A program made the translations under genes and the position numbers. A stretch of 64,000 nt of DNA from Streptomyces sp. VRA16 Mangrove soil (GTDB taxonomy: Bacteria > Actinomycetota > Actinomycetes > Streptomycetales > Streptomycetaceae): positions 62,001 through 126,000 of the forward strand of contig NZ_JAFVLN010000005.1 of the NCBI RefSeq assembly GCF_017377775.1. Reading direction: 5' to 3'. This document shows, one piece after another, positions 26,976-35,944 of the stretch. Position 1 is the stretch's first letter; each line of letters starts with the position of its first letter. The notes beneath the pieces were generated by a model. That model was given only the letters and a program-made list of their open reading frames with translations, did not search any database and had not been told where the DNA came from.

Positions 26976-28607
26976 ATGGGGCGTCACGAGAAACCGCTCG
27001 ATCCGAGGCAGAGCCCAGTGGCGCGGCTGGCCGCTGACCTGCGGCGGCTGCGCCGGGAGGCGGGCGGGCCCACGTACGCTTCTATGGTTCACCGTGCCGG
27101 GTACTCGGTGGCGACACTGTCACGGGCGGCTGCGGGCGAGCAGTTTCCTTCTCTGCCCGTGGTGCGGGCCTACGCGACGGCATGCGGCGCCGCCCCCGGG
27201 GAGTGGGAGGAACGCTGGTATGCCGTATCCCAGGAACTGACTGCTCGTGAGCAGGGCGACAATGCGCCGTCCCCGTATCGGGGTCTGGCAAGGTTCGAAC
27301 CCGGTGATGAAGACCTCTTCTTCGGCAGGGATGCGCTGGGCGCCGAGCTGTTGGACCTGACAAGGGCGCACCGTGTGGTCGCCCTCCTCGGCCCTTCGGG
27401 CAGTGGCAAGTCCTCTCTGCTGCGGGCGGGTCTAATTCCCCGACTGCAGCGGGCGGTCCGGTCAGGTGAGCACGGTGCGGCGGCCCGTCCGGCGGCCATT
27501 CGAGTCCTGGCCCCCGGGGCGCACCCGCTCGACCGTTACCGGTCCGCGCTTGTCCCCGCGACGGGTGACGGGGAGACCTGGGTCGTCGTCGACCAGTTCG
27601 AGGAACTCTTCACGCTGTGTCCCCGGCCGGCCGAGCGGGAAGAATTCATCGCGGCGCTTCTCGCGGCTCGAGACCCGGGCAGCTGCCTTCGTGTCGTCCT
27701 GGGGATTCGCACAGACTTCGCCAGGCGCTGCCACCAGTACTCCGGGCTCGCCGAGGTGATGCGAGGCGCAAGCCTGACTGTGACCCGCATGAGCACGGCC
27801 GAACTCCGCGAGACCGTCGTCGGACCGGCGCGCGCACACAACCTGATCGTCGAGCGCGCGCTGACAGCCCGGCTCATCGCCGACGTCACGGAGAGCGGGT
27901 CCGCGTTGCCCCTCCTGTCCCATGCCCTCCTGGAGACCTGGAAGCGCCGGAGCGGGCGGACGCTCACCCTTGATTCCTACGAACGGGCCGGAGGTCTCCA
28001 AGGAGCCATCGCGCAGAGCGCCGAGGGCGTGTACGCCCGGTTCGACGCCACCCGGGCGGACACCGCACGACGGATCCTGCTGCGGCTGATCACCCCAGGA
28101 ACCGACGACACGCCCGACACACGCCGTTCCGCGACACGGGCGGAGCTCGAAGCTCTCTCCGGCGTCCCGGGAGCGGACGGTGTCTTGGAGGCACTGACCC
28201 GAGCCGGGCTGATCACACTCGATGGGGCCGGCGTCTACCTGACACACGAGGCACTCATCAGCGCCTGGCCACGGCTGGGCCACTGGATCGAAGAGAACCG
28301 CGAGAAGCTCCACTTCCAGCGTTGGCTGACAGAAGCCGCCGAGGCGTGGGAGGCGATCGGACGGGAACGGGGCGTGCGGATATCCCCGATCCGCCTGGCG
28401 CATCTCGCCGCACACGTTTCAGATGCCGAGCAGGATGACATCACCCCTCTCGAAGCGGACTTCCTCGCCGCCGGCATGGCCACACACCGCCGTACGCGCC
28501 GGAACCGCCTCGCGACCCGGGCCATGGGATCCCTGCTGGTGGCCACAACCCTGCTGACCGCCGCCATGGCGCGAAAACAGCGGAGACTGCTCCGCGGACT
28601 CTACTGA
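26976..28607 (+). CDS. HTH-STAND (nSTAND1) NTPase, truncated before its usual WD40/repeat domain
   Basis: 543 aa from ATG 26976. Residues 10-75 form an XRE-like helix-turn-helix. The STAND core begins with YRGLARFEPGDEDLFFGRD. Walker A GPSGSGKSSLL is near residue 140, Walker B TWVVVDQFEELF near residue 200, and winged-helix segments follow (PLLSHALLETWKRR, LTHEALISAWPRLGHWI). A hydrophobic helix (MGSLLVATTLLTAAMA) near residue 517 is followed by only a dozen residues. Full-length relatives continue for about 600 residues of WD40 repeats. An IS5-type transposase relic starts about 80 bp downstream and is the likely cause. Full-length proteins are thought to act in signalling or conflict. Confidence 0.8.
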   Translation: MGRHEKPLDPRQSPVARLAADLRRLRREAGGPTYASMVHRAGYSVATLSRAAAGEQFPSLPVVRAYATACGAAPGEWEERWYAVSQELTAREQGDNAPSPYRGLARFEPGDEDLFFGRDALGAELLDLTRAHRVVALLGPSGSGKSSLLRAGLIPRLQRAVRSGEHGAAARPAAIRVLAPGAHPLDRYRSALVPATGDGETWVVVDQFEELFTLCPRPAEREEFIAALLAARDPGSCLRVVLGIRTDFARRCHQYSGLAEVMRGASLTVTRMSTAELRETVVGPARAHNLIVERALTARLIADVTESGSALPLLSHALLETWKRRSGRTLTLDSYERAGGLQGAIAQSAEGVYARFDATRADTARRILLRLITPGTDDTPDTRRSATRAELEALSGVPGADGVLEALTRAGLITLDGAGVYLTHEALISAWPRLGHWIEENREKLHFQRWLTEAAEAWEAIGRERGVRISPIRLAHLAAHVSDAEQDDITPLEADFLAAGMATHRRTRRNRLATRAMGSLLVATTLLTAAMARKQRRLLRGLY

Positions 28608-28689
28608 CTTCGGCTCGTCGAGGTGAACTTCAGTGAAGTTCCTGAGAAGCCATCTCAATTGGCTGTCTCGGTAGGCTGTCGGGTGTGGT

Positions 28690-28979
28690 GGGGATCGTGA
28701 GCGGCTGGTGCCGGACGAGTTGTGGGAGCTGTTCCAGCGGGTGGCGCCGGAGGCGCCCACGCGGCCTCAGGGCGGTGGTCGGCGAAGGCACGGTGACCGT
28801 GAAGTGCTGGCCGCGATCGTGTGCGTGGCGACGTCGGACTGCACCTGGCAGCAACTGCCCGCGGCCTCTTCGGGCCGTCCGGGGCAACCGCCCACCGCCG
28901 GTTCACCGAATGGACGAAGGCGCGGGTGTGGGCCAAGCTGCACCGCCTCGTACTCGACGAACTGGGCTTGGCTGCGTAG
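28690..28979 (+). pseudogene. IS5-family transposase N-terminal relic
   Basis: LVPDELWELFQRVAPEAPTR and RHGDREVLAAIVCVATSDCT, then WQQLPAA, are in one frame. The continuation FGPSGATAHRRFTEWTKARV and WAKLHRLVLDELG is in the next frame up to a TAG at 28977-28979. A one-base loss is also visible at the very start (IVERL expected). No DDE catalytic domain remains. It abuts the truncated STAND gene. Confidence 0.75.
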
Positions 28980-29171
28980 GTGAGAACCAAGAACGGATGT
29001 CGGCGGTTTCCAGGATCATCCGCTGCTGGGCCGGGTCCCGAATGTTGCCGAGTTCTAGGAACACCTCGGTGGCCCGTGTCGGGCATCGGGTTCAGGGCGG
29101 TGCAGCATCAGAACGTGCAATCGATAGCATCCCGTCGCGACGTTGTGGTGGCCTGACGAGGTGGGGAAGCT

Positions 29172-29639
29172 ATGAGCGAGGACGTCCTGTCGATCATTCC
29201 GAGTGATCCGCAGTGGCAGCCGGATCGCGATGCGGTTGATCACGTCATCGCGCTCGTCGAGGAGCTGAGTCCCGGAGTTGCCGACGGCGTGGACGTGGAG
29301 ATCGACGTGACGTGGCACGACGTGGTGACCGCTGTTGACTGCGGGGGCAACCTGGAAAAGATCGGTTGCCCCTTGTGTCAGGCAGCCATCGACAAGGAGT
29401 GGTGGGGCGACCTCCTTGAGGCCCACTGCGACGACGGGTTCACCACGCTCGAGGTCGAGGTCCCGTGTTGTGGCGGATCAACCACTCTGGATGTGCTGGA
29501 TTACGACTGGCCGTGCGGATTCGCCCGCTTCGAGATCGCCATCTGGAACCCCGAACGTCTCTGGTTCAGCGAGGACGAGCTGACCGTGCTGGCGGACCGC
29601 CTGGGCCATCCGGTGAAGCAAATCCGGGCCCACATCTGA
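29172..29639 (+). CDS. Hypothetical cysteine-rich protein
   Basis: 155 aa from ATG 29172 (GGGGAAG site upstream). An acidic, soluble protein with a CPLC pair near residue 67 and a CC pair near residue 98 (EVPCCGGSTTLDVL), spaced like a possible zinc-binding module. No signal peptide. I do not recognise the family. It sits between two insertion-sequence relics, in a region rich in immunity-type genes. Confidence 0.55.
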   Translation: MSEDVLSIIPSDPQWQPDRDAVDHVIALVEELSPGVADGVDVEIDVTWHDVVTAVDCGGNLEKIGCPLCQAAIDKEWWGDLLEAHCDDGFTTLEVEVPCCGGSTTLDVLDYDWPCGFARFEIAIWNPERLWFSEDELTVLADRLGHPVKQIRAHI

Positions 29640-29650
29640 ACCTCGGCAGC

Positions 29651-30118
29651 TCAGGTGGTTGCCTGTTGCTCGGCTCGCGCTCGGGTCGTGGCCAGGCGGT
29701 AGGAGTCGGTGCCGGTCTCGATGATGTTGCCGCCGAAGGTGAGGCGGTCGACGGTGGCCGCGCGGAGGCGGGGGTCGGTGAAGGTCTTGGTCCAGCCGGA
29801 GGACGACTCGTTGGAGGCGATGGCGACGCTGTTCTTCTCCTCGCGCTCGGTCAGGACCTGGAAGAGGAGTTCGGCGCCGCGGCGGTCGAGTTCCATGTGG
29901 CCCAGCTCGTCGATGCGGAGGAGATCGACGCGGCCGTATCGGGCGATGGTCTTGGTCAGCTGCTGCTCATCGGCGGCTTCAACGAGCTCGTTGACCAGCT
30001 TCGTCGCCAGGACGTACTTCACCCTGAAGCCGGCCATCGCCGCCTCGGTGCCGAGGGCGATCAGTAGGGGACTTGCCGGTGCCGGAGTCTCCGATGAGGC
30101 AGAGGGGCAGCCCCTTCT
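29651..30118 (-). pseudogene. IS21-family helper ATPase (IstB-like), truncated and frameshifted
   Basis: The Walker A segment (LPLCLIGDSGTGKS) is at about 30068-30110. After one frameshift the core continues as MAGFRVKYVLATKLVNELVE, RVDLLRIDELGHMELDRRGA (Walker B), VAIASNESSSGW and DRLTFGGNIIETGTDSYRLA. The N-terminal half is absent, cut by the IS5-type insertion that begins at 30121. The IstA transposase partner is also absent. Confidence 0.8.
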
Positions 30119-30120
30119 TA

Positions 30121-30990
30121 GACGTTGTCCTATGTGGTGAGGCGGAGTAGTACCTCACCATGGGCCAGGGGACGTGGAGTTGGATCGTTCCGGACGGGCT
30201 GTGGGAGATCGCGAAGCCGTTGCTCCCGCCGTCGAGAGTGCGTCCGCAGGGCGGCGGGACGCCGGACACACCTGATGAGACGCTGTTCGCCGCGATCATC
30301 TATGTGCTGGTCAGCGGATGCGCTTGGCGGCAGCTGCCGCCCTGCTTCGGGATCTCGAAGTCGACCGCTCACCGGCGGTTCCTGATCTGGTCCAGAGCCG
30401 GTGTCTGGGGCCGCCGGCACGAGGCCGTGCTCCACCAACTCGACGACGCCGGCCTCATCGACGTCACCCGCGTCGTGCTCGACACCGCCCATGTCCGCGC
30501 TAAAAAAAGGGGGGCGAACACACAGGCCCGAGCCCCGTGGACCGGCGCAAGCCGGGTACCGAGATGCACATCCTGTCGGACGCGAACGGACTGCCCCTGG
30601 TCGTCGGGATCTCCGCAGCGAACGTCCACGACAGCGAAGGACTGAAGCCGATGGTGGCGGGACTCCAAACGCAACACGACCCTTACCGCGGCCGCTGCTT
30701 CAAACCCCAACGCCTCCACGCGGACAAGGCCTACGACGTCCCCCACCTGCGGCGATGACTCTGGGGCAAACATATCGGCGTCCGGATCGCCCGCAAGGGA
30801 ATCGAATCCAGCGAACGATTAGGGCGTCGCAGGCGGGTGATTGAACGGACCTTGTCCTCGCTGACCGGCTACCACCGCCTCAGCCCCCGCTACGAACGCC
30901 AACCCGCCAACTACCTGGCCATTCCTCGGCCTGGCAGCCGCTCTGTGCTGCTACAAGCGCCTACTCCGCCTCACCACATAGGACAACGTC
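30121..30990. mobile_element. IS5-family (IS427-like) element with perfect 30-bp terminal inverted repeats
   Basis: The left end 30121-30150 (GACGTTGTCCTATGTGGTGA...) is the exact reverse complement of 30961-30990. Both ends are flanked by TA (30119-30120 and 30991-30992), consistent with the 2-bp target duplication of the IS427 group. The 870-bp length is normal. The ends are pristine although the transposase is disrupted, so the copy is recent or could be moved in trans. Confidence 0.85.
30160..30981 (+). pseudogene. IS5/IS427-type two-frame transposase with nonsense and frameshift mutations
   Basis: OrfA starts at ATG 30160 (WIVPDGLWEIAKPLLPPSRV, AIIYVLVSGCAWRQLPPCFG) and carries the first Asp in VVLDTAHVRA. 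A slippery run of seven A and six G (30502-30514) fits programmed frameshifting into orfB (KPGTEMHILSDANGLPLVVG, KAYDVPHLRR). OrfB hits a TGA at 30756-30758 where relatives have Trp. It then resumes (GKHIGVRIARKGIESSERLG, VIERTLSSLTGYHRLSPRYE) and shifts frame again near 30920. The transposase is inactive as read. Confidence 0.8.
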
Positions 30991-31049
30991 TAAGTACCCA
31001 ACCGCGTACTGCTGATCCTGCTCACCTGTCAGCTTCGACAGGATCCCTC

Positions 31050-31679
31050 TCATCGAGTGGTGGCCCGGCGGTGAGTGGCGCGGATCAGTACGGTGAGCAG
31101 AGCTGCCAGGTCGAGGGCGCCGTCCGGGTCGTCCGCGTAGCGGGTGGTCTGCAGTGGTCCCACTTCGTCCAGGCGTACTCCTTCCGCCTCCAGGACGTGG
31201 GTGAGAACCAGCAGTGCCAGGCGGGCGTTGCCGTCCGGGTAGGGGTGGAAGAAGGCGATGTCGAGGTACGCCCTGGCCGCGCGGGCGGGCAGGGGGACCG
31301 ACGGGTCGGTGGCCTGGTGCAGGCAGGCCGCGAAGTCCTTCCAGGTGTGAGGCGTCAGCCCGTATCGTTCCCGGCCGCCCTTGGCGAAGGCGTCGCTCTG
31401 GCGCAGGTCCACCTCATTCACGCCGAGGACCAGCTTCTGCCAGCCGGCGAGAAGAGCCGGGGTGAGCGGCTCGCCCCGGGAGGCCGCGGCGCGGGATTCG
31501 GCCATCGCCGCGAGCAGTCGGTCGGCCCGGTCAGAGTCGCGGAGGCGGACCGGGCCGTCGAACCACGCGGCGAGTCCGTCCACGGCCGGCCGCGCCGTGG
31601 TCGGGCCCACCCCGGCCACCGAGGACCAGTCGACCTGCTGCCTGACGTGGCACCAGGTGGCCAGCGCGTCATCGTTCAC
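31050..31679 (-). CDS. Fic/Doc-family protein with altered catalytic motif
   Basis: 209 aa from GTG 31679. The Fic core motif HPFxDGNGR is present near residue 146 but reads HPYPDGNARLAL: the second glycine is Ala, and the Arg that normally ends the motif is changed. The catalytic His is kept. Fic proteins AMPylate or otherwise modify targets, and an altered anion-binding loop can abolish or redirect activity. It overlaps the upstream gene by 11 bp, so the two are co-translated, as toxin-antitoxin pairs often are. No inhibitory (S/T)xxxE(G/N) helix was seen in it. Confidence 0.7.
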   Translation of the reverse strand: MNDDALATWCHVRQQVDWSSVAGVGPTTARPAVDGLAAWFDGPVRLRDSDRADRLLAAMAESRAAASRGEPLTPALLAGWQKLVLGVNEVDLRQSDAFAKGGRERYGLTPHTWKDFAACLHQATDPSVPLPARAARAYLDIAFFHPYPDGNARLALLVLTHVLEAEGVRLDEVGPLQTTRYADDPDGALDLAALLTVLIRATHRRATTR

Positions 31680-32400
31680 GGTAGAACCCGCGGCCGGTCA
31701 GGTTTGTCGCCAGGTCCTCTCCTACCATGTCGACCAGGGTCGTGGCGGGGGCGACGTGGCTCTTGAAGCGGCCGCCGATGGCGGCTTCCACCGCCTTCCG
31801 GGCCTCGTCCGGTGCCAGGCCGGTGGAGGTGAGGAACCAGGTCAGCGTCGTCTCGCAGAGCCGAAACCATCCCCCGTCGGCGTGAGTGCTGTTGACGACC
31901 GCGGTGACCAGCCGGGTCAGCGCGCGTTCCAGGTGCCAACTGCGGTCCTCGGCGTCCGCGTCGGGACGCGGTGCCAGCTGCTCGAACCGCTCGGCTATGT
32001 CCTCCAGCCAGCCACGCCACTCGAGCAGGCAGGTCACGACGCGCTCGGCGGTCTCCTCCGCCCCTCCGACCGAGTCCGAGACGCAGCACCAGGTCTCGAC
32101 GGGACCCCCGAAGTGGTTCGAATAGTCCCAGCCGCAAGCCCACCGGCCGTACCGGGACACCAACAGCGCGGTGACCCGGTCGGCGAAGCGCCAACCCGTC
32201 ATCCCGTCCGGATCGGCCGCCCGATCGGCCTCGGAGGGCACCATCGGGACGATCAGGACTGTCAGCCTCGCCGCCTCGCCGTCATCCCAGTCGAAGGCGT
32301 TCCGGCGGGGGTCTGCGGCGGGCCACGGCAGGTCCCGAGCAAGCTGAATGGTCGTGGCGTGCCTCTCTGGTCGGACGTGACGGAACAACCGCCCGATCAT
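31669..32400 (-). CDS. Unknown protein co-transcribed with the Fic-like gene
   Basis: 243 aa from ATG 32400 (MIGRLFRHVRPERHATTIQL); an upstream in-frame extension is less likely. It is tryptophan-rich (WACGWDYSNHFGGPVETWCC, CLLEWRGWLEDIAERFEQL), acidic and soluble, with a helical C-terminal part (LAPDEARKAVEAAIGGRFKS). It ends 11 bp inside the Fic-like gene. No domain is recognised. It is the natural candidate for a Fic partner or antitoxin, but that is inferred from position only. Confidence 0.6.
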   Translation of the reverse strand: MIGRLFRHVRPERHATTIQLARDLPWPAADPRRNAFDWDDGEAARLTVLIVPMVPSEADRAADPDGMTGWRFADRVTALLVSRYGRWACGWDYSNHFGGPVETWCCVSDSVGGAEETAERVVTCLLEWRGWLEDIAERFEQLAPRPDADAEDRSWHLERALTRLVTAVVNSTHADGGWFRLCETTLTWFLTSTGLAPDEARKAVEAAIGGRFKSHVAPATTLVDMVGEDLATNLTGRGFYRER

Positions 32401-32420
32401 GCCCACCGGACGAGGACCTG

Positions 32421-32618
32421 TCACCCCAATTTTGTTGGCCCCGCCGCTGGCTGCCCACGGCCGCCCGGGCACGTTCGCGTGCACCCGCCTGAGCACAGCC
32501 CCGTGTACGCCGACAGGTAGAAGCCCTCGTCCTCCTCACTCAGCTCCAAAGGCGCGAACTGCCGCAGTTCACTGCCGCGAATCATCCACATACGGGAGAA
32601 CCCTTCCTCCTGATCCAT
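32421..32618 (-). pseudogene. Short hypothetical gene fragment
   Basis: The 5' part (MDQEEGFSRMWMIRGSELRQ, then FAPLELSEEDEGFYLSAYTG) looks like a genuine protein N terminus. The following residues are low-complexity Cys/Gly/Arg and do not look coding. It lies directly upstream of the Fic-like operon in the same direction. Probably a truncated gene; function unknown. Confidence 0.35.
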
Positions 32619-32693
32619 TGCCAGGAGTTGGACCAGGTTCGGCTCACTCAGGGCGCCTCGAAGACTCGCTGCTTCAGAGCGTCAAGGTCGCCA

Positions 32694-33193
32694 TGGCTCA
32701 AGGCACCGGCCCAGACTTCGCACTCGGGCTGCTTCCAGCCGCCCCGCTGGTTCGATCCCACGGTGGTCAACGGCTATGCCCAGGCCGGTTCCTTCAGCTA
32801 GGTCGCGACTTCGCCCGTGTCCTGACGCGTTCACTCGCGGACCGTTCCCGGTTCTGCGACCTCCTCAGCGCCCAGGCCGGAGTCCTGGAGCACAACGTCT
32901 CGTCCGAGGTGGCCGCCAGGTACAAGCGCGCCGCCCTCGCCAATGTCGACGTCCTCGCCGAGCTGGCCCGGATGCACCTGCCGGAACTCCACGACAGGGA
33001 AGAGCAGTTGAGCGCACAGATCATTCTGGTGATCGGAGCAGTGTGGATCCACTCCCAGCCATCCCCTGCCATGCTCGCCGCCTACGAAGCCGACCCCTCG
33101 CTGGCTGCTCAGCGCATGGAGTTCGCCCCGGCACTCGAGAACCTGGTGACCACGCTCGTGGCTGGAACCCTCGCTCGCACGATCACCTCTTGA
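32694..33193 (+). pseudogene. TetR-family regulator lacking its DNA-binding domain
   Basis: The C-terminal effector domain is recognisable: FARVLTRSLADRSRFCDLLS, VLEHNVSSEVAARYKRAALA, IILVIGAVWIHSQPSPAMLA and EFAPALENLVTTLVAGTLAR. The upstream sequence (GTGPDFALGLLPAAPLVRSH) does not resemble a helix-turn-helix. The regulator is therefore N-terminally truncated, probably by the rearrangements that left IS debris on both sides. A start at 32694 gives an open frame but no DNA-binding module. Confidence 0.6.
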
Positions 33194-33820
33194 CCCGCTC
33201 GGGGAGGGGACCGCGCACAACAGCCGGGCAGTAGTCCCGACAGGGGCCGCATGATCGGCCCACGTGTCAGCGGACGATCCTTTCCTCCGTCGTGGTGAGC
33301 GTGGGCACGCATACCTGCGCCTGAGGTGGCTGTCATGGCTGTTCCTTACGTGGTGTCAGCGTGTGTACGGGGGAACGCGAGCCGCCCCAGGATGCTGCGG
33401 ATCTCGTTGGAGACGGCCAGGTCGGGGGTTCTCGCCCGGGCCGCGAAGCACGGTGCGGATCGCTTTAAGGACGGAAACCCGGGCCTGCGCCGAAGGGCAA
33501 CAGGGCGGGCTGTCGGTGCAGGGAGCGCGCCCCGGTAGATGAGCGCATGCCCAGTCTTGGCGGGGCGCATCACACCCACATCCGTCGAATGACTGGAGCG
33601 CAAAGTCGGGGTGTGCGGGATCTCTCGGTCGGACGACTGACCGTGCCCACGGGCTGTGTCTCGGGCCCGAATACGCGCGCTCCTACAATGGCTGGGCGCC
33701 GTCGCACGGACAACGGCGCCCGCAGGGCCGGCCTCGCGGCTGACGGTTCCATCGAGGGCTCTTCTTCGGGAGTGATTCGTTCGGTTGGCACCTTCGAATC
33801 TACGAAGAAGCGCCCCTTGG
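33194..33820. other. Apparent non-coding stretch, 627 bp
   Basis: Several long but arginine/proline-rich open frames overlap here on both strands, with no recognisable domain, no good ribosome-binding site and no agreement between frames. I see no tRNA, no strong hairpin and no transposase motif. It separates the TetR relic from the coiled-coil/winged-helix gene. Confidence 0.5.
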
Positions 33821-34354
33821 TTACCGCGAGTTGGCACGTTCCCGGCCCGGTCCTTGACGGGCGAGGGTGAACTGTCCCGGCGTGTCCTCGTCGAGCCAGC
33901 CCCGTTCGACCAGTCGCTTCAGTTTTCCCCGGGTCCCCTCGATCTTCCCGGTCGTCGTCGGCAGCCCGATCCGTGGGACGATCTGCTTGGCCTGCACCGG
34001 TCCCGGTGCATCCGCGATGATCTCGACGATGTCCCGGTAGACATCTGGCAGCACCGCCACGACCAGACCCTCCCGCCACGGCGGCACCATCATGACGCCG
34101 ACGCCATGCGGCGCCGCTGTCTCACCCGCCTGCCGCCCATTGATCTCCACAGAGTCCGGCTCGGCCGCGGCCTCCGCGGCTGACAGGTCCGCCAGGGCCT
34201 GCGCGACGGTCTCCCGAGTGATCTCCAGCCGAGACAGATCCTCTCTGGCCTCCGCCAACCGGACGGCCAACCCCGCTGCCTCCGACTGAAGTTCTTCCAC
34301 CTTCTGCCGGGCCGCAGCTTCTCTGGCCTTCAGTTCTTCCGGCAAAGACACCAT
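33821..34354 (-). CDS. Coiled-coil plus winged-helix protein, second copy
   Basis: 177 aa from ATG 34354. An N-terminal coiled coil (MVSLPEELKAREAAARQKVE, then LAEAREDLSRLEITRETVAQ) leads through a low-complexity linker. The C-terminal winged-helix-like domain is YRDIVEIIADAPGPVQAKQI, then KIEGTRGKLKRLVERGWLDE. It has the same architecture as the protein at 12833-13246, sharing the PxRxxx...RxKLKRLVxxGxLxE pattern. Its N terminus is nearly identical to the stub at 37688-37876. This copy has no adjacent transposase. A DNA-binding accessory protein is a guess. Confidence 0.7.
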   Translation of the reverse strand: MVSLPEELKAREAAARQKVEELQSEAAGLAVRLAEAREDLSRLEITRETVAQALADLSAAEAAAEPDSVEINGRQAGETAAPHGVGVMMVPPWREGLVVAVLPDVYRDIVEIIADAPGPVQAKQIVPRIGLPTTTGKIEGTRGKLKRLVERGWLDEDTPGQFTLARQGPGRERANSR

Positions 34355-34519
34355 GGCGCCCCACCTCTACTCCACCACGGTAGAAGCCAGCCACTGCCCT
34401 CGGCATGGCGAATGACCGACTTCCGGGGCCCGCCCGATCGATCCCTCTCGCGAGGTAACCGGGACAATGGACGAGCTGGAACCGGTGACTCCTCAAAATC
34501 GAAGCAGGGCGCTGCACTC

Positions 34520-34960
34520 ATGACCGACACACCGTCGACGACGCAGATGATCTCCTTCGCTGCCTGGCGGGACAGTGCCCCGCATGTCGGGCACGCGACC
34601 GGCCAGCACTACGTCACCCTGGCCGAGCTTCTGGTCCGCCTGGGGAGTTACGGTCTCGGCCTCACATGGCGAATCCAGGTCTTCGATGATCACCCGCACC
34701 CCGGCTTCGCCGAGCTGGCCAGGGCTTCAGCCCATGGAATCCCCTCCCTTGAGCTGCTGGCCATGGACGCGCCTCACCTGCAGGCGGTCGACGGAGATTT
34801 CAAAGGGTATGCGGGGAGTGACCTCGTACTGACCCGGCGGGAGTGCGACAGTTCAAGCTGGGACGTCCGTACAGCAGACGAGTGGGTACTCAGCGAGATC
34901 CGACGGCACTACCCAGACGCCAGGCCAATGACTGCTGCCGAATGGGACGCCACGAACTGA
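34520..34960 (+). CDS. Hypothetical protein
   Basis: 146 aa from ATG 34520. Soluble and without a signal peptide. Visible stretches are MISFAAWRDSAPHVGHATGQ, GLTWRIQVFDDHPHPGFAEL and TADEWVLSEIRRHYPDARPM. Codon use is typical of the organism. I do not recognise the family, although its position among immunity-type genes allows that reading. It is followed after about 70 bp by an IS5-type transposase tail. Confidence 0.55.
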   Translation: MTDTPSTTQMISFAAWRDSAPHVGHATGQHYVTLAELLVRLGSYGLGLTWRIQVFDDHPHPGFAELARASAHGIPSLELLAMDAPHLQAVDGDFKGYAGSDLVLTRRECDSSSWDVRTADEWVLSEIRRHYPDARPMTAAEWDATN

Positions 34961-34981
34961 ACTCACGCAATGAACCCTTCA

Positions 34982-35002
34982 CTTCAGAGGATCCGCACCC
35001 AG
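34982..35002 (+). repeat. 21-bp repeat, copy 1 (inverted relative to 36994-37014)
   Basis: CTTCAGAGGATCCGCACCCAG, an exact inverted copy of 36994-37014. It is immediately followed by an IS5-type transposase tail and may derive from an element end. The pair brackets the nuclease-tip/SUKH/CbrC block. Confidence 0.7.
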
Positions 35003-35027
35003 TCCATTAGCCATCCCGCACCGCTGC

Positions 35028-35222
35028 CGAAAAGGCGAGGAACTCCCGGATTGGAAGGACAAGCACAACCGCTCGCACAAACAGGTTCGTACCCGAGTCG
35101 AGCACACCTTCGCCCGAATGAAGGTCTGGAAGATCCTGCGCGACCGCCGACTCAAAGGTGACAGCGTCCACCGTGCGATCGTCGGCATCGCCCGCCTGCA
35201 CAACCTCGCACTCACCGGATAG
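35028..35222 (+). pseudogene. IS5-family DDE transposase C-terminal relic
   Basis: An open frame without a start codon reads LPDWKDKHNRSHKQVRTRVE, HTFARMKVWKILRDRRLKGD, SVHRAIVGIARLHNLALTG and stop. This is the conserved tail of an IS5-type transposase, including the final catalytic Glu (RVEHTFARMK). Everything upstream is missing. Confidence 0.8.
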
Positions 35223-35382
35223 GCCAACGGACGGCACTGCAGCCGACCCTGCCCTCACCAAATCCAAGATCAGTTACGGGACAAGCCTCACCCGTCCGCA
35301 GAGCTGCGAAAACGCTGATCAAGTTCGAGCCGCGTTCGACGTCGGGCGTTACAAGGCAAGCTCAAGGGCGCTCTCATGCTGG

Positions 35383-35928
35383 CTAATCTGCCAGCTCGCG
35401 TGCGGTGCGGAACTGGTGGGCGGGCAGGGGGAAGTTCTCCCACAGGATCTCCGAGCGCGCCTCGCCGCCGAGGAGCACGGCAAGGAGTCCGGTCACTGTC
35501 AGGTCGTAGCGCTCCCAGCGTTCGCCCGATTCATCGTTGATCAGGAGGGGACGCTTGTCGGGATTGTCGCCTGGCTTGACGACCCAGTAGAGGTACTCGC
35601 CGTTGTCGGTGGTAGCCCAGCAGATCAGCCGACTGTCCTCGGTGTCCAGCTCGGCCGGTTTGGGCTCGAAGAGCCACAGCGATGTCTCGTTGGCCTCCTC
35701 GCGCTCCGCGGTGTGCTTGAGGAGGTCGAAGACAGGGTTGGTGCAGTCAGGTTCCAGCAGCAGGAGGTAGTTGTCGATCCCTCCAGCGCCGTAGGTGTTG
35801 ATGAGTTCTTTGTAGTCGTCCGGCAGTGACGTCTGCAGGGTCGCTTCCGCGGACGACCAGTCGGGGGGCGTCCGCGGGGCGGCGGGCTGAGGGAGGATCT
35901 CGGCGAACCGTACGAGTTCTGGGTTCAT
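35383..35928 (-). CDS. SMI1/KNR4 (SUKH) immunity-type protein
   Basis: 181 aa from ATG 35928. SUKH motifs are DWSSAEATLQTSLPDDYKEL, INTYGAGGIDNYLLLLEP and LICWATTDNGEYLYWVV. It begins 16 bp after the stop of a nuclease-toxin tip in the same direction, the standard toxin-then-immunity order of polymorphic toxin systems. It probably neutralises that nuclease or did so before the toxin gene was truncated. The reading frame is intact. Confidence 0.85.
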   Translation of the reverse strand: MNPELVRFAEILPQPAAPRTPPDWSSAEATLQTSLPDDYKELINTYGAGGIDNYLLLLEPDCTNPVFDLLKHTAEREEANETSLWLFEPKPAELDTEDSRLICWATTDNGEYLYWVVKPGDNPDKRPLLINDESGERWERYDLTVTGLLAVLLGGEARSEILWENFPLPAHQFRTARELAD

Positions 35929-35944
35929 CGTGCTGTGCCTTTCT

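Noticed and set aside
27290..27301. GGTTCGAACCC, resembling a tRNA T-arm
   Set aside because: It lies in the coding sequence of the STAND NTPase (LARFEPGDE) and no acceptor, anticodon or D-arm can be folded around it.
33264..33870. Several overlapping small frames that could be peptides
   Set aside because: No ribosome-binding sites, no conserved text, and conflicting frames on both strands.
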